Below are positions 46,704 through 55,361 of a stretch of 64,000 bases of DNA, piece after piece. The position numbers were made by a program, and so were the translations under genes. How positions within the stretch are numbered: position 1 is the stretch's first letter; every line of letters starts with the position of its first letter. The notes beneath the pieces were generated by a model, which searched no databases, had not been told where the DNA came from, and worked only from the letters and a program-made list of their open reading frames with translations. This stretch comes from Castellaniella sp049671645 (GTDB taxonomy: Bacteria; Pseudomonadota; Gammaproteobacteria; Burkholderiales; Burkholderiaceae_B): positions 1 through 64,000 of the forward strand of contig NZ_JBATVG010000014.1 of assembly GCF_049671645.1 (NCBI RefSeq), written 5' to 3'.

Positions 46704-47012
46704 GTTTTCACTCCAAGGCTACGAACACGTTGCGTCGGCATTCAGGAATGTTCTGATCCATCGGGCATTCAACGGACCCATATGTCCGCGCAGACCGTCC
46801 CTGGCAAAAGAAGGAGTGTAGATCACGCGGCCCGCGCCACAACAGGGCCGGTGTCCGGCGGATAGTCGAGACAGGCTCGTCACGCTCCCGATAGAGCCTG
46901 GCGACTATCCTCCCACGCCTATGCACGCCAAGTTGCACGGCCCGCCGGCCCATGCCCGGATCCACGGAGCACTACTTCGATCCGTCATTGGCCGAGCAAC
47001 CCGAGTCGCGTG

Positions 47013-47027
47013 TCCCGCTCCAGATTC
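47013..47027. repeat. Direct repeat, right copy (tRNA-Gly 3'-end remnant)
   Basis: An exact copy of the 15 bases at 45330-45344, beginning inside the acceptor stem. This is the usual position of an integration core at a tRNA 3' end. Confidence 0.75.
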
Positions 47028-47029
47028 CA

Positions 47030-47063
47030 AAAAGGCCCAAACTGAAGTCTGGGCCTTTTTGCG
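47030..47063 (+). terminator. Duplicate of the tRNA-Gly terminator
   Basis: A GGCCCA/TGGGCC stem (from 47034) with a longer loop, then TTTTT. It is a diverged copy of the terminator at 45345 with a changed loop. It also lies downstream of the MBL gene run on the minus strand. Confidence 0.75.
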
Positions 47064-47219
47064 TTCTGCGGCTCCTGGCGCACAATGCCGGACAACTGCT
47101 TTCGATCCCGGGCGGCCATCCAGACCCGTGCTCCACGGCAATCATCCAGCCATTGCTGCAAGCTCAACGCCAAGAGATCCGATGGGCTGGACCAGGGAAG
47201 GAGTCGCAAGCGCGGAGCA

Positions 47220-48152
47220 TCAGTAATCCCACTGCACCGGCACGAAGCGGAAGCCTTTACCGGCCTTTGCAATATGGCCGATGGACGGAAACGCCACATG
47301 CGTCGCGGCCAGCAGGGAGCCCGTTTCAGCGGCGTCATTCAGCAACCCGATGCGCACGGCCGCAGCCACTTCAGGCTCGTGCTCGAAGCCGTTCTGCCAT
47401 TCGGGATTATCGAAACCGACCTCGAAAATCGCGTCGCCGACGAACGTCAGTTTCTCGCCATTCGATGCGATGTCCACGACGCAATGCCCCGGCGTGTGCC
47501 CTCCCGTCACGCGCGCCGATACACCCGGCGCAACCTCCACAGTCCGATCGAACTGCACGATGCTCTCGCTGTAGAGCTCCACGAACCTTGCCGCCGCCTT
47601 GCGGAGCGCGGGCGGCACCGCTTCCGGCATCACCGTCCTGCTGAAATCCGGATTCTTCCAGAACTTCACTTCCGCGGACGACACATGGATACGCACGTCG
47701 GGGCGCAGCTTCTCCTTGACCCCCTCGACGTTCAGCCCGCCGACATGGTCCATGTGCATATGCGTGATCACGATATCGGTGATCGCGGCCAAGTCGATGC
47801 CGGCGGATTCCAGACGCATGACCGACCGGCCCGCGCGCGAGAAGTACTCGAAGCCGTCGCCCACGCCCGAGTCGATCAGAATCAGACGTTCGCCGCTGCG
47901 CACGAGCGCGATATTCAGCGCCCAATCGAACATATCGCGCTGCAGAAACCTGCCATCGAACCATTCATTGCGGTCGGCTTCGCTCACGTTGGTGGACATG
48001 GTGGAGGTCGGCAGCGGCAAAATGCCGTCGCTGATCATCGCGACATCGACCTCTCCGATACGCACCGCGTAGCGGGCGGGTACGAATTCACCGGAACCTT
48101 CTTTACCAAGATTTGCGGTAACCGGCTGCACATTGCGGATTGTTTTGCTCAT
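47220..48152 (-). CDS. MBL-fold metallo-hydrolase
   Basis: A 310-residue metallo-beta-lactamase-fold hydrolase. The metal motif is HMHMDH (131-136), with further ligands in GGHTPGHC and VGDAIF. It resembles quorum-quenching lactonase-like or methyl-parathion-hydrolase-like MBL proteins, but the substrate is not determined. No signal peptide is present when starting at the ATG at 48152, which follows AAAGGAC. An upstream ATG at 48218 is unlikely. It is the last gene of a run with cupin, AhpD-like and NAD(P)-binding proteins. Confidence 0.87.
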   Translation of the reverse strand: MSKTIRNVQPVTANLGKEGSGEFVPARYAVRIGEVDVAMISDGILPLPTSTMSTNVSEADRNEWFDGRFLQRDMFDWALNIALVRSGERLILIDSGVGDGFEYFSRAGRSVMRLESAGIDLAAITDIVITHMHMDHVGGLNVEGVKEKLRPDVRIHVSSAEVKFWKNPDFSRTVMPEAVPPALRKAAARFVELYSESIVQFDRTVEVAPGVSARVTGGHTPGHCVVDIASNGEKLTFVGDAIFEVGFDNPEWQNGFEHEPEVAAAVRIGLLNDAAETGSLLAATHVAFPSIGHIAKAGKGFRFVPVQWDY

Positions 48153-48218
48153 TTCTGTAGTCCTTTCAATCAGATTGGGATAAGCCGCGCGGAGCGGCAT
48201 GTCGCTGCCTCGTTGCAA

Positions 48219-48620
48219 CTACGGCTGCGCCGGGATCAGGATCGGCGCGCCTTGGTTTTTCACGAGCATGACCAAGAACTTCGCAGGTTTCGTATCGCTC
48301 GCGTTTCTACCGACCGTATGGATATCGTTCGGGCCCTCGTAGAAGGTGTCGCCGGGCTTCAGCGTGACTGTCTTTCCGCCCTTCACACCCATCACGATGG
48401 AACCCTCCAGCACGTAGATGAAGCCATGCGCATCGTGACGATGAACGGGATCGGCGCTACCCGGCGGATAATCGACCGTAATGATCGTGACTTCCTTGCC
48501 CGGGCAGTCGGCAAGCGCCTTGCTCAGCACCTGCGTCACTTTGGCCTCTGGCGCTCCGTGCGCCTGGGCGGCGCCGCCGACCAGCAGCAGCGCCAAGGCC
48601 AGGGATTCAAGAACTCGCAT
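48219..48620 (-). CDS. Exported cupin-domain protein
   Basis: A 133-residue single-domain cupin with a signal peptide (to about Ala20, GGAAQA/HG), so probably periplasmic. Cupin motif 1 appears as PVHRHDAHGFIYVLEGSIVMGV with metal-type His residues, and motif 2 as GDTFYEGPNDIHTVGRN. Similar small exported cupins often lie beside AhpD-like and SDR genes. Function is unknown. It lies 66 bp upstream of the MBL gene on the same strand. Confidence 0.85.
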   Translation of the reverse strand: MRVLESLALALLLVGGAAQAHGAPEAKVTQVLSKALADCPGKEVTIITVDYPPGSADPVHRHDAHGFIYVLEGSIVMGVKGGKTVTLKPGDTFYEGPNDIHTVGRNASDTKPAKFLVMLVKNQGAPILIPAQP

Positions 48621-48643
48621 AGAAAGACTCCTTCAGATCGCAA

Positions 48644-49123
48644 TCAGGCCAGGCCGGACTTATCCACGCCGAAAGCCTTGTCGTAGATGCCGGGCGGGAT
48701 GCGGAAGGCGACATTGACGCGGTTCCACGCGTTGATCGACATGATGTGGAACGTCAGATCGGACAGTTCTTTTTCCGAGTACTGGGAGCGCACCCGTTCG
48801 TAGATTTCATCGCTCACACCCAGCGGTGAAATCCGGGTCAGCGCTTCAGTCCATGCCAGGGCGGCGCGCTCGCGCGGCGAGAACAGGTCGGACTCACGCC
48901 AGATGGCGACGTGGTGCAGGCGCAATGCGCGCTCGCCGTGCATGGTGGCTTCCTTCACGTGCATATCCACGCAGAATGCGCAGCCGTTCAGCTGCGAGGC
49001 CCGGATATCGACGAGATCGTGAATGGATTCCTCGATCGAGGACTTTTTCAGCAACATACCGAGTTCAACCAGTTTCTTGAACAGTTCGGGGGATTGCTGC
49101 TGATAGTTGAGACGTTGTGTCAT
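48644..49123 (-). CDS. AhpD-like carboxymuconolactone decarboxylase family protein
   Basis: A 159-residue AhpD-type protein. The redox centre is CAFCVDMH (Cys48, Cys51, His55), with the family segments RALRLHHVAIWRESDLFSPRERAALAWTEALT and AFRIPPG. It is expected to be a peroxidase or disulfide reductase. The ATG at 49123 follows AGGAGC. The gene is 23 bp from the cupin gene and 43 bp from the NAD(P)-binding protein gene, in one likely operon. Confidence 0.9.
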   Translation of the reverse strand: MTQRLNYQQQSPELFKKLVELGMLLKKSSIEESIHDLVDIRASQLNGCAFCVDMHVKEATMHGERALRLHHVAIWRESDLFSPRERAALAWTEALTRISPLGVSDEIYERVRSQYSEKELSDLTFHIMSINAWNRVNVAFRIPPGIYDKAFGVDKSGLA

Positions 49124-49166
49124 GTCTTTGCTCCTGTTGGTAAGTAAAAAGCGGGCATGAAATCGT

Positions 49167-49922
49167 TCAGGCCCTGAATACGGCGCTGGCAAGCCAGTTA
49201 TTGAAACGGGTTGGCCCGAGGCGGGCTCCCCTGTCGGCGGTCAGGGTGCGATCATCCAGGGCGCTGCCGAAATAGCGCGCGCGGGCATCGGCGATCACCT
49301 TGCGGCCGTCGTTGCGGCGCGCGAGATACTTACGCGCCAGCTCATCCAGGGGGATGCGGTCCTGGCCCGCGACTTCCACCATGCCATTGAGCGGCATCCC
49401 GGCAGCCAGATCGGCCAGTGCGGCGGAGACATCGTCGGCGGCGATGGGCTGAATCAGCGCCGGGGAAATATGCACTTCGTCCCCATCAGTGCAGTCATCG
49501 ACGATGCTGCCGACGAATTCGAAGAACTGAGTGGCGCGCAGGATGGTGTACGGAATCGGCGAAGCCTCGATCAGCGCTTCCTGGACCGCTTTTGCGCAGA
49601 AGTAGCCGCTCTGCTGCAGACGCTCGGTCCCCACGACCGACAGCGCCAGGTGATGCTCGACGCCGGCCGCTTTCTCGGCCGCCAGCAAGTTGCGGCCAGC
49701 CGTCTGGAAGAAAGCCATCGCCGCATCCTTCTCGAAAGACGGGGAATTGGCGACATCCACCACGACTTGCGCCTCCTTGAGCGCCTCGGCCAGGCCCTGG
49801 CCGGAAATCACATCGACTCCGCTCCTCGGCGATGCCGCCACCACCTCGTGCCCAGCGCGGCCCAGTCGAGCCACCACGTTCGAGCCGATCAGCCCGCTGC
49901 CTCCGATCACGACTATTTTCAT
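49167..49922 (-). CDS. NmrA-like atypical SDR (NAD(P)-binding protein)
   Basis: A 251-residue atypical short-chain dehydrogenase. The dinucleotide motif is GGSGLIG (7-13). There is no YxxxK catalytic pair in the normal position. Segments such as ALSVVGTERLQQSGYFCAKAVQEALIEASPIPYTILRATQFFEF match the NmrA-like group, which includes redox sensors and quinone reductases. It is the first gene of the four-gene minus-strand run and divergent from the CadC-type regulator, so it is a good candidate target of that protein. Confidence 0.88.
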   Translation of the reverse strand: MKIVVIGGSGLIGSNVVARLGRAGHEVVAASPRSGVDVISGQGLAEALKEAQVVVDVANSPSFEKDAAMAFFQTAGRNLLAAEKAAGVEHHLALSVVGTERLQQSGYFCAKAVQEALIEASPIPYTILRATQFFEFVGSIVDDCTDGDEVHISPALIQPIAADDVSAALADLAAGMPLNGMVEVAGQDRIPLDELARKYLARRNDGRKVIADARARYFGSALDDRTLTADRGARLGPTRFNNWLASAVFRA

Positions 49923-50089
49923 ATCTCACCTTTTATTCAACCGTGTTGTGGTCAAAATCCATGAATGCATTATCATTTCCAGTCGCAGCGACTGCTTTGC
50001 CAATACTTTGTATTTCCATCCAAGATTTCTTGATTCATCCAAAGCGCCAGATGGGCATGGGGCTGCCTGCTTCCGTATAGGGGATCCCA

Positions 50090-51655
50090 ATGCAATGCGT
50101 TTTCGCTGACTGCATGCTGGATCTGGAACGCCGCGAACTGCATCGCGCGTCTCAGCCTGTGGCAACGACACCCAAAGTGTTCGACTTGCTCGTCTATCTG
50201 ATCAGCCAACACGACCGCGTCGTCACGCGCGATGAGTTGATGGAAGCGGTATGGGGCGGGCGCATCATCTCGGAATCCACAGTCGCCAGCCACGTCAATG
50301 CCGCGCGCGCGGTGGTCGGAGACGATGGCCAGCGGCAACGCATCATCAGGACCATTCCGCGCAAAGGCTTTCGGTTCGTCGCGACGATCGGGACGCCAGA
50401 CGGGCCCGTACCATCCGCTGGACCGGTTGCGGCAAACCATCTGCCGCAGAACGATGCGGACCTGAGCGACAAACCCTCGATCGCGGTCCTGCCTTTCGTG
50501 AACTTGAGCGGCGGCGCCGAGCGTGACTACCTGGCCGATGGGGTCATCGAAGACATCATCACCGCGTTGTCGCGCTACCGCTGGTTATTCGTGGTGGCTC
50601 GCAACTCGAGCTTTACCTACAAACACCGCAACGTCGACGTGAAACAGGTAGGACGTGAGCTCGGCGTGCGCTATGTGCTGGAAGGCAGTTGGCGGCAGGC
50701 GCAGAACCGGGTCCGCATCAGCGGCCACCTGATCGATACCGCGACCGGCGCAACCCGCTGGGCCGACCGCTTCGAAGGCGTACTGACCAATCTGTTCGAG
50801 TTCCAGGATCAGATCGCAGACAGCGTCGTAGGCGCCATCGCGCCGCAAGTGGAGCAGGCGGAAATCGTGCGCGCGCGGTTCAAGCCCACCGAAAACCTGA
50901 CCGCCTACGACTACTACCTGCGCGGCATGGCGTATTTGCACCGAGGGACGTGCGATGCCATAGACCAGGCCCTGCCGCTGTTCCAGCAGGCACGCGCCTG
51001 CGATTCCGACTTTGCATCGGCCTATGCGATGGCGGCGTGGTGCCACTGCTGGCGCAAGGTCAATGACTGGATGCGGGATTGCCCCGCGGAAACGGCGGAA
51101 GGCGTGCGGCTGGCGCGCCGGGCGGCCGAACTCGGCCCATACGATGCCGAGGTGCTGACGCGCTGCGGACACGTCCTGGGCCACTTGGCCGGCGATCTGG
51201 TCGAAGGCATTGCTTTGCTGGAACACGCGCAGTCGCTGAATCCCAACCTCGCTTCAGCCTGGTTTCTGGGCGCATTCTGCCACCTGTGGCACGGCCAAAC
51301 AGAACAGGCGATCGAGCAATTCACTCGCGCCATGCACTTGAGCCCGGTGGACCCGGAGCTCTACCGCATGCAGGCGGGCATGTCGGCAGCAAATTATTTT
51401 CTGGGCAATTTCACCGAAGCTGAAATGTGGGCCAGAAGGTCCGTGCAAAACATGCGGGACATGGTGTTGTCGCAAGCGATACTTGCCGCCAGCCTGGCCA
51501 TGCTGGGCAAGCAGGCAGAGGCCGGCATCGCCATCAAACGCCTGCGGGAACTCACCCCTTCAGTATGTCTGGACACACCGTTTGGCTGGCTGCCGACTCA
51601 AAGCCATGTGAACTACGGGCTCATGATCGAAGGCCTGTCGAAGGCGGGGTTATAA
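50090..51655 (+). CDS. CadC-type winged-helix regulator with TolB-like region and TPRs
   Basis: A 521-residue protein. Residues 1-105 form an OmpR/CadC-type winged helix (LDLERRELHR, PKVFDLLVYLISQHDRVVTRDELMEAVWG, IRTIPRKGFRFVA). Residues 125-250 resemble the TolB-like region of CadC/adenylate-cyclase-associated proteins (SIAVLPFVNLSGG, ADGVIEDIITALSRY). Residues 255-500 hold tetratricopeptide repeats. No transmembrane helix separates them, unlike CadC, so it is probably cytosolic. It likely controls the divergent AhpD/cupin/MBL genes. Its stop overlaps the convergent methyltransferase gene by 6 bp. Confidence 0.85.
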   Translation: MQCVFADCMLDLERRELHRASQPVATTPKVFDLLVYLISQHDRVVTRDELMEAVWGGRIISESTVASHVNAARAVVGDDGQRQRIIRTIPRKGFRFVATIGTPDGPVPSAGPVAANHLPQNDADLSDKPSIAVLPFVNLSGGAERDYLADGVIEDIITALSRYRWLFVVARNSSFTYKHRNVDVKQVGRELGVRYVLEGSWRQAQNRVRISGHLIDTATGATRWADRFEGVLTNLFEFQDQIADSVVGAIAPQVEQAEIVRARFKPTENLTAYDYYLRGMAYLHRGTCDAIDQALPLFQQARACDSDFASAYAMAAWCHCWRKVNDWMRDCPAETAEGVRLARRAAELGPYDAEVLTRCGHVLGHLAGDLVEGIALLEHAQSLNPNLASAWFLGAFCHLWHGQTEQAIEQFTRAMHLSPVDPELYRMQAGMSAANYFLGNFTEAEMWARRSVQNMRDMVLSQAILAASLAMLGKQAEAGIAIKRLRELTPSVCLDTPFGWLPTQSHVNYGLMIEGLSKAGL

Positions 51656-52408
51656 GATCCCAATCCGCATATTGATGGGCCAGGCAATGCTGCGGCGGAC
51701 GTTCTCATCGCCCCACGCCGATGCAATGTCGCCGGCGAAGTTCAACAGCACCTCTTCTCGCCCGGCCTCTTTGGCGCGGCGGACCGCCGACCACGTCAGC
51801 AGGTAGCCCAGGAACTCGGACAGGTGCCACTGGAGCCTGATCTCCAAGGGCGGCGCCGCCAGTTCCTCGAACGGAAAGTCGATGGTCGCATAGCCGGTAT
51901 CGACCAGCTTTCTCTCGGGAGGCCAGTAGGGGCCGATCTCGTCCCGGTAGAACTTCTGGAACCGTTCATTGAGAGCGGGTTCGAGATCGAGGACACCGTA
52001 GCTGATCAATGCCAGGATACCGCCGGCCCGGGCCACCCGCCTGGCCTCTCGGTAGAAACCGGGCAGATCGAACCAATGCGCCGCCTGCGCCGCGGTAATG
52101 AGGCTTGCCGCGCCATCGGCCAGCGGCAATTGTTCGGCCGGCGCGCGCTGATACGTGATGCGCTCGCCGGGAACGGCATTCTCGATCTGATCGGCGCTGG
52201 GGTCCAGCCCGACCACGGCCTCGAAATGCGGGGCAAGGAGCTGCGTCAGTTGGCCATTGCCGCACCCCACATCGACGGCCATGCGATGGTCCGGCGCGAT
52301 CGAAGCCAGGAAAGCCGCCAGTTGCGGCGGATACTCGGGGCGAAAGCGCGCATACGCCCGCCCCCCTTGTTCAAACCAGTTCCGAACCGGATTGGCGTTA
52401 TTCGACAT
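51650..52408 (-). CDS. Class I SAM-dependent methyltransferase
   Basis: A 252-residue methyltransferase. The SAM-binding motif I is VDVGCGNGQ (45-53), with the acidic post-I residue in VVGLDPSADQI and AAQAAHWFDLPGFYREARRV downstream. This is the methyltransferase-11/25 group, similar to trans-aconitate and small-molecule methyltransferases. The ATG at 52408 follows AGGAGAT, which lies inside the MarR gene. It overlaps the MarR gene by 11 bp, so the two are translated in tandem. The substrate is unknown. Confidence 0.88.
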   Translation of the reverse strand: MSNNANPVRNWFEQGGRAYARFRPEYPPQLAAFLASIAPDHRMAVDVGCGNGQLTQLLAPHFEAVVGLDPSADQIENAVPGERITYQRAPAEQLPLADGAASLITAAQAAHWFDLPGFYREARRVARAGGILALISYGVLDLEPALNERFQKFYRDEIGPYWPPERKLVDTGYATIDFPFEELAAPPLEIRLQWHLSEFLGYLLTWSAVRRAKEAGREEVLLNFAGDIASAWGDENVRRSIAWPINMRIGIL

Positions 52409-52892
52409 CCGTTTGATCTCCTGCGGGCAATCCGCTTTTTGCGGCTGTGATTCGGGCCGAGAACCCCTGGCGCTCCAGGGCCTGGGCGGCCCTTTCCAGG
52501 GACTGCAGCAAGGGATGGCCGATCTCTGCTTCAAGATCGGCAATCGCGGCGAAGGTCGCGACCCAGTGCTGTTCAAGCTTGGCCACCAGAGCCTGACCGG
52601 CTTTTGTGAGCCGGATGCCGCTCTTGCGGCCATCATCGACGGCATGACGCGCGATGAGGCCATCGCCTTCCAAAAGGGCGACGCTCTGGCTGATGGCGCC
52701 TTGGGTCAGATGGGTGCGCGCCGTAATGTCGGTGACCGTCCGGGCGCCTGCGCGCAGCGCCCGGAGCACAGGGGTGTAGCGAGCCCGGTAGTTCAGGCTC
52801 ATCGTCCGGTAATGCTCTTCCGCGCCCTGTTCGACCAGCTCGCCGACGTAGCGAAGGAGTTCACCAAGGCCGGGTTTCTCTTTTGAGTTCAT
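52398..52892 (-). CDS. MarR-family transcriptional regulator
   Basis: A 164-residue MarR-type winged-helix protein. The DNA-binding region is TVTDITARTHLTQGAISQSVALLEGDGLIARHAVDDGRKSGIRLTKAG, with the wing in DDGRKS. Flanking helices form the dimer interface. It overlaps the downstream methyltransferase gene by 11 bp. A perfect 18-bp palindrome 12 bp upstream of its start codon is the likely autoregulatory operator. The ligand is unknown. Confidence 0.9.
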   Translation of the reverse strand: MNSKEKPGLGELLRYVGELVEQGAEEHYRTMSLNYRARYTPVLRALRAGARTVTDITARTHLTQGAISQSVALLEGDGLIARHAVDDGRKSGIRLTKAGQALVAKLEQHWVATFAAIADLEAEIGHPLLQSLERAAQALERQGFSARITAAKSGLPAGDQTDVE

Positions 52893-52903
52893 GGATCGAA
52901 TAA

Positions 52904-52921
52904 TACATTAGCGCTAATGTA
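52904..52921. promoter_or_regulatory. Palindromic MarR operator
   Basis: The perfect 18-bp palindrome TACATTAGCGCTAATGTA, 12 bp before the MarR start. The size and AT-flanked core suit MarR-family sites. An AT-rich stretch around it probably contains the promoter. Confidence 0.8.
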
Positions 52922-53045
52922 AATTACAATAGCGGGCAAGATTTTCCATTCCGAAGGAAAGGGATGCCGGTGTCACAAGCGGCTGACATGGAATCCGCCC
53001 GAAACACGTGCCCCCCCTGAAATCCACCCCTGACAGAGAACATTC

Positions 53046-53834
53046 GTGCCCCCTGCATCGAGTCCAGCCAGCCCCATCGGCATCGTCGCCGCCCTGCATC
53101 AGGAACTGAGCGGCCTGCTCGCGTTGATGCAGGATGAGCAACGCATTCACATCGGCAGCCGCGAGTTCTGGGTCGGCGAACTGGATGGCGTCCAGGTCGT
53201 TCTGGTGCTGTCCCGAGTCGGCAAAGTGGCGGCGGCGGCCACGGCCGCCGTCCTGGCATCGCGGTTCGGCACATGCGCCATCGTCTTCACGGGGGTGGCC
53301 GGCGCTTTGTCGCCGCAGGTCGGCATCGGCGATGTGGTGGTGTCGACCGAATTCCTGCAGCACGACGTCGACGCGTCCCCCTTGTTCCCCCGCTGGGAAA
53401 TCCCACTGACCGGCATGGCGCGGCTCGCGGCCGACCGGGCGCTGGCCGACGGCCTGGCCGGAAGCGCCCGCGACGTGCTGGCGGATCCATTGCCCCTGGT
53501 GGGGGACGCCGCCCTTCATGCATTCGGCCTGACGGCGCCTCGCGTCCACACGGGGCTGATCATCAGCGGCGACCGGTTCGTTTCCACGGAAGCCGAAAGC
53601 AGTGCCTTGCGCAACGCATTGCCCGACGCGCTGGCCGTGGAGATGGAGGGCGCGGCGGTGGCCCAGGTCTGCCATGAATGGGGCATTCCGTTCGCAGCCG
53701 TGCGCATCATCTCCGACCGGGCGGATGATTCGGCGAGCGTGGACTTCCCACGATTCATCACCGAGGTGGAGTCGCGCTACAGCGTAGCCATCATCCGGCG
53801 CTGGTTGGGCCGGGCTGCGGACGGCTCGGAATAG
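53046..53834 (+). CDS. mtnN: 5'-methylthioadenosine/S-adenosylhomocysteine nucleosidase family protein
   Basis: A 262-residue phosphorylase-superfamily nucleosidase. The catalytic pattern of MTA/SAH nucleosidase is visible: Glu20 in AALHQELSGLL, VEMEGAAVAQVC with Glu201, and Asp224 in VRIISDRADD. It would recycle methylthioadenosine and S-adenosylhomocysteine and release adenine. It starts at GTG 53046 after GACAGAGAA. It stands alone, divergent from the MarR/methyltransferase pair. Other nucleoside phosphorylases of the fold are less likely given the Asp-Arg-Ala-Asp motif. Confidence 0.85.
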   Translation: MPPASSPASPIGIVAALHQELSGLLALMQDEQRIHIGSREFWVGELDGVQVVLVLSRVGKVAAAATAAVLASRFGTCAIVFTGVAGALSPQVGIGDVVVSTEFLQHDVDASPLFPRWEIPLTGMARLAADRALADGLAGSARDVLADPLPLVGDAALHAFGLTAPRVHTGLIISGDRFVSTEAESSALRNALPDALAVEMEGAAVAQVCHEWGIPFAAVRIISDRADDSASVDFPRFITEVESRYSVAIIRRWLGRAADGSE

Positions 53835-53886
53835 ACCTTCCCGGGAATGCCCGCCACGCACTCCAAGCGCCTGACGGGCTGGGGAA

Positions 53887-54561
53887 TCAGGCAGTGAGAA
53901 GTCCGAACCAGGCCAGGAAATCATCCCGCATGGCGGGCGGGATTCCATGACCCCCAGGATACAGCCGCGTTTCATGCGGCACGCCAAGTTCGGTGAGCCA
54001 CCGATCGGCTCGTCGCGCCCAGTCCACGGGCAGCTTGGTGTCGTCCCGGCCATGACCGATGAACGCGCCCACCCCCGCCAGGGCCGAGCGCTGCGCCACG
54101 TGCGGCGCAATCTCGGGCAGGATGCGGCCGGACAGGATGCCGAAGCCGGTGACGAGCTCGGGCCGCGTGAGGCCGAGGCTGGCGCTCATGATGCCGCCTT
54201 GACTGAATCCGGCGATCACCGTCCGGGCGGACGGCACGGCGTACTCCGCCTGCAGTTCCGAGAGGAAACTCGACAGGCGCTGCCGGCTCTGCTCTGCCGC
54301 CGCCAGATCCGGGCGGGGACCCTGCGGGCCGAACGACACCTGGAACCAGGCGTGCTGGCCGGGGGCGAATGCGAGAGGACCGCGCGCCAGGATCACGCGG
54401 GTATCCGCCAGCGTGCCGCCCAGCGACGCAAGATCGGTTTCGTTGCCGCCCACGCCGTGCAACAGCACCAGCAGGCGCTTGGCCGACGCCCCGGAATCGG
54501 GCGATGTCGTGCGAAACGCCAGGGACAAGTCGGTTCGGAGTTCGGAGATCATGGGCTTCAT
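53887..54561 (-). CDS. Alpha/beta hydrolase, carboxylesterase/phospholipase type
   Basis: A 224-residue hydrolase of the phospholipase/carboxylesterase family. The nucleophile Ser120 lies in the elbow AGFSQGG, the acid is probably in GHGRDDTKLP, and the His is in YPGGHGIPP. The oxyanion region is LLHGVGGNE. The ATG overlaps the end of the DODA-type dioxygenase gene by 4 bp, so the two are co-translated. The substrate may be an ester of an aromatic compound, inferred only from the neighbour. Confidence 0.88.
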   Translation of the reverse strand: MKPMISELRTDLSLAFRTTSPDSGASAKRLLVLLHGVGGNETDLASLGGTLADTRVILARGPLAFAPGQHAWFQVSFGPQGPRPDLAAAEQSRQRLSSFLSELQAEYAVPSARTVIAGFSQGGIMSASLGLTRPELVTGFGILSGRILPEIAPHVAQRSALAGVGAFIGHGRDDTKLPVDWARRADRWLTELGVPHETRLYPGGHGIPPAMRDDFLAWFGLLTA

Positions 54562-55361
54562 GCCGCGTCCAGTGTGGCTGAGTGGGGAAGGCCGAAGCCA
54601 AAAGAGTCCATCGACAGCACGCCATAGGTCATGCCGCCAGGAATCCGCATGCGGGCTTCACCCGGCGCGCTCGCGCCGAGCGCCACCAGCAGCGGCAGGT
54701 AATGCTCCTCGGTGGGATGCGCGCGCTCGGCGTGGGGCGCGCGGGCGCGGTACTCCACCAAAGCCTCGTCGTCCCGGCGCGCAACGGCATCGGCGGCCCA
54801 GTCGGCGAAGGCCTGCGCGTACTCCGGATCCCGGATGTGGCTGCGGAATTCGTAGAGATTGTGCGTGAGGCTGCCCGAGCCGATGATCAACACGCCGCGC
54901 TCGCGCAGAGGCGCCAGCGCCATGCCCAACCGCAACGCGCCCCGGGTGTCCATCCCGACCGGAAGAGAGACCTGAAGGACCGGGATATCGGCCGCGGGCC
55001 TGAGGTAGCGCAACGGGACCCAGGCGCCGTGGTCCAGCCCGCGCTGCGTGTCGACCGTAGCAGGCATGCCGGCATCGACCAGCATTCGGGCAATCTCGGC
55101 GGCAAGCGCCGGCGCGCCCGGCGGTTCGTAGCTGAGCGCATACAAAGGGGCCGGAAAGCCGCCGAAATCGTGGATGGTCTGCGGCCGGGCAACCCCGGAG
55201 ACACGCACATCCCGGGTCTGCCAGTGGGGGGACGCCACCACGATCGCCGACACGCCCTGCAATGATGCTCCGAGTTGCCGCAAGTTGGGGCCGAGCATGC
55301 CGGGCTCCAGCGCAAACATCGGCGATCCGTGGGAAATGAAAATGGAAGGTGCTCGGGACAT
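54558..55361 (-). CDS. DODA-type extradiol ring-opening dioxygenase (YgiD-like)
   Basis: A 267-residue class III extradiol dioxygenase of the 4,5-DOPA dioxygenase family. Metal-site histidines are visible in FISHGSP (His11), ASPHWQ (His46) and the later LDHGAW/LTHNLYE segments. E. coli YgiD opens the ring of L-DOPA, and related proteins act on catechols. It is divergent from the LysR gene, which probably regulates it, and overlaps the esterase gene downstream (ATGA). Confidence 0.9.
   Translation of the reverse strand: MSRAPSIFISHGSPMFALEPGMLGPNLRQLGASLQGVSAIVVASPHWQTRDVRVSGVARPQTIHDFGGFPAPLYALSYEPPGAPALAAEIARMLVDAGMPATVDTQRGLDHGAWVPLRYLRPAADIPVLQVSLPVGMDTRGALRLGMALAPLRERGVLIIGSGSLTHNLYEFRSHIRDPEYAQAFADWAADAVARRDDEALVEYRARAPHAERAHPTEEHYLPLLVALGASAPGEARMRIPGGMTYGVLSMDSFGFGLPHSATLDAA

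Larger units (their letters stand above)
46704..47219. other. 516-bp gene-free stretch holding the second tRNA-Gly 3'-end copy
   Basis: No credible gene is seen. It contains the right direct repeat (47013-47027) and a copy of the tRNA terminator (47030-47063). The upstream bases do not form a cloverleaf, so this is a remnant and not a second tRNA gene. Confidence 0.6.

Noticed and set aside
47000..47025. A second tRNA-Gly gene
   Set aside because: Only the 3' end of the acceptor strand is present; no anticodon or T-arm pairing can be formed upstream.
46921..47226. Small plus-strand open frame across the duplicated tRNA terminator
   Set aside because: Its coding would run through a rho-independent terminator, and a similar peptide arises at the real tRNA-Gly terminator by sequence repetition alone.
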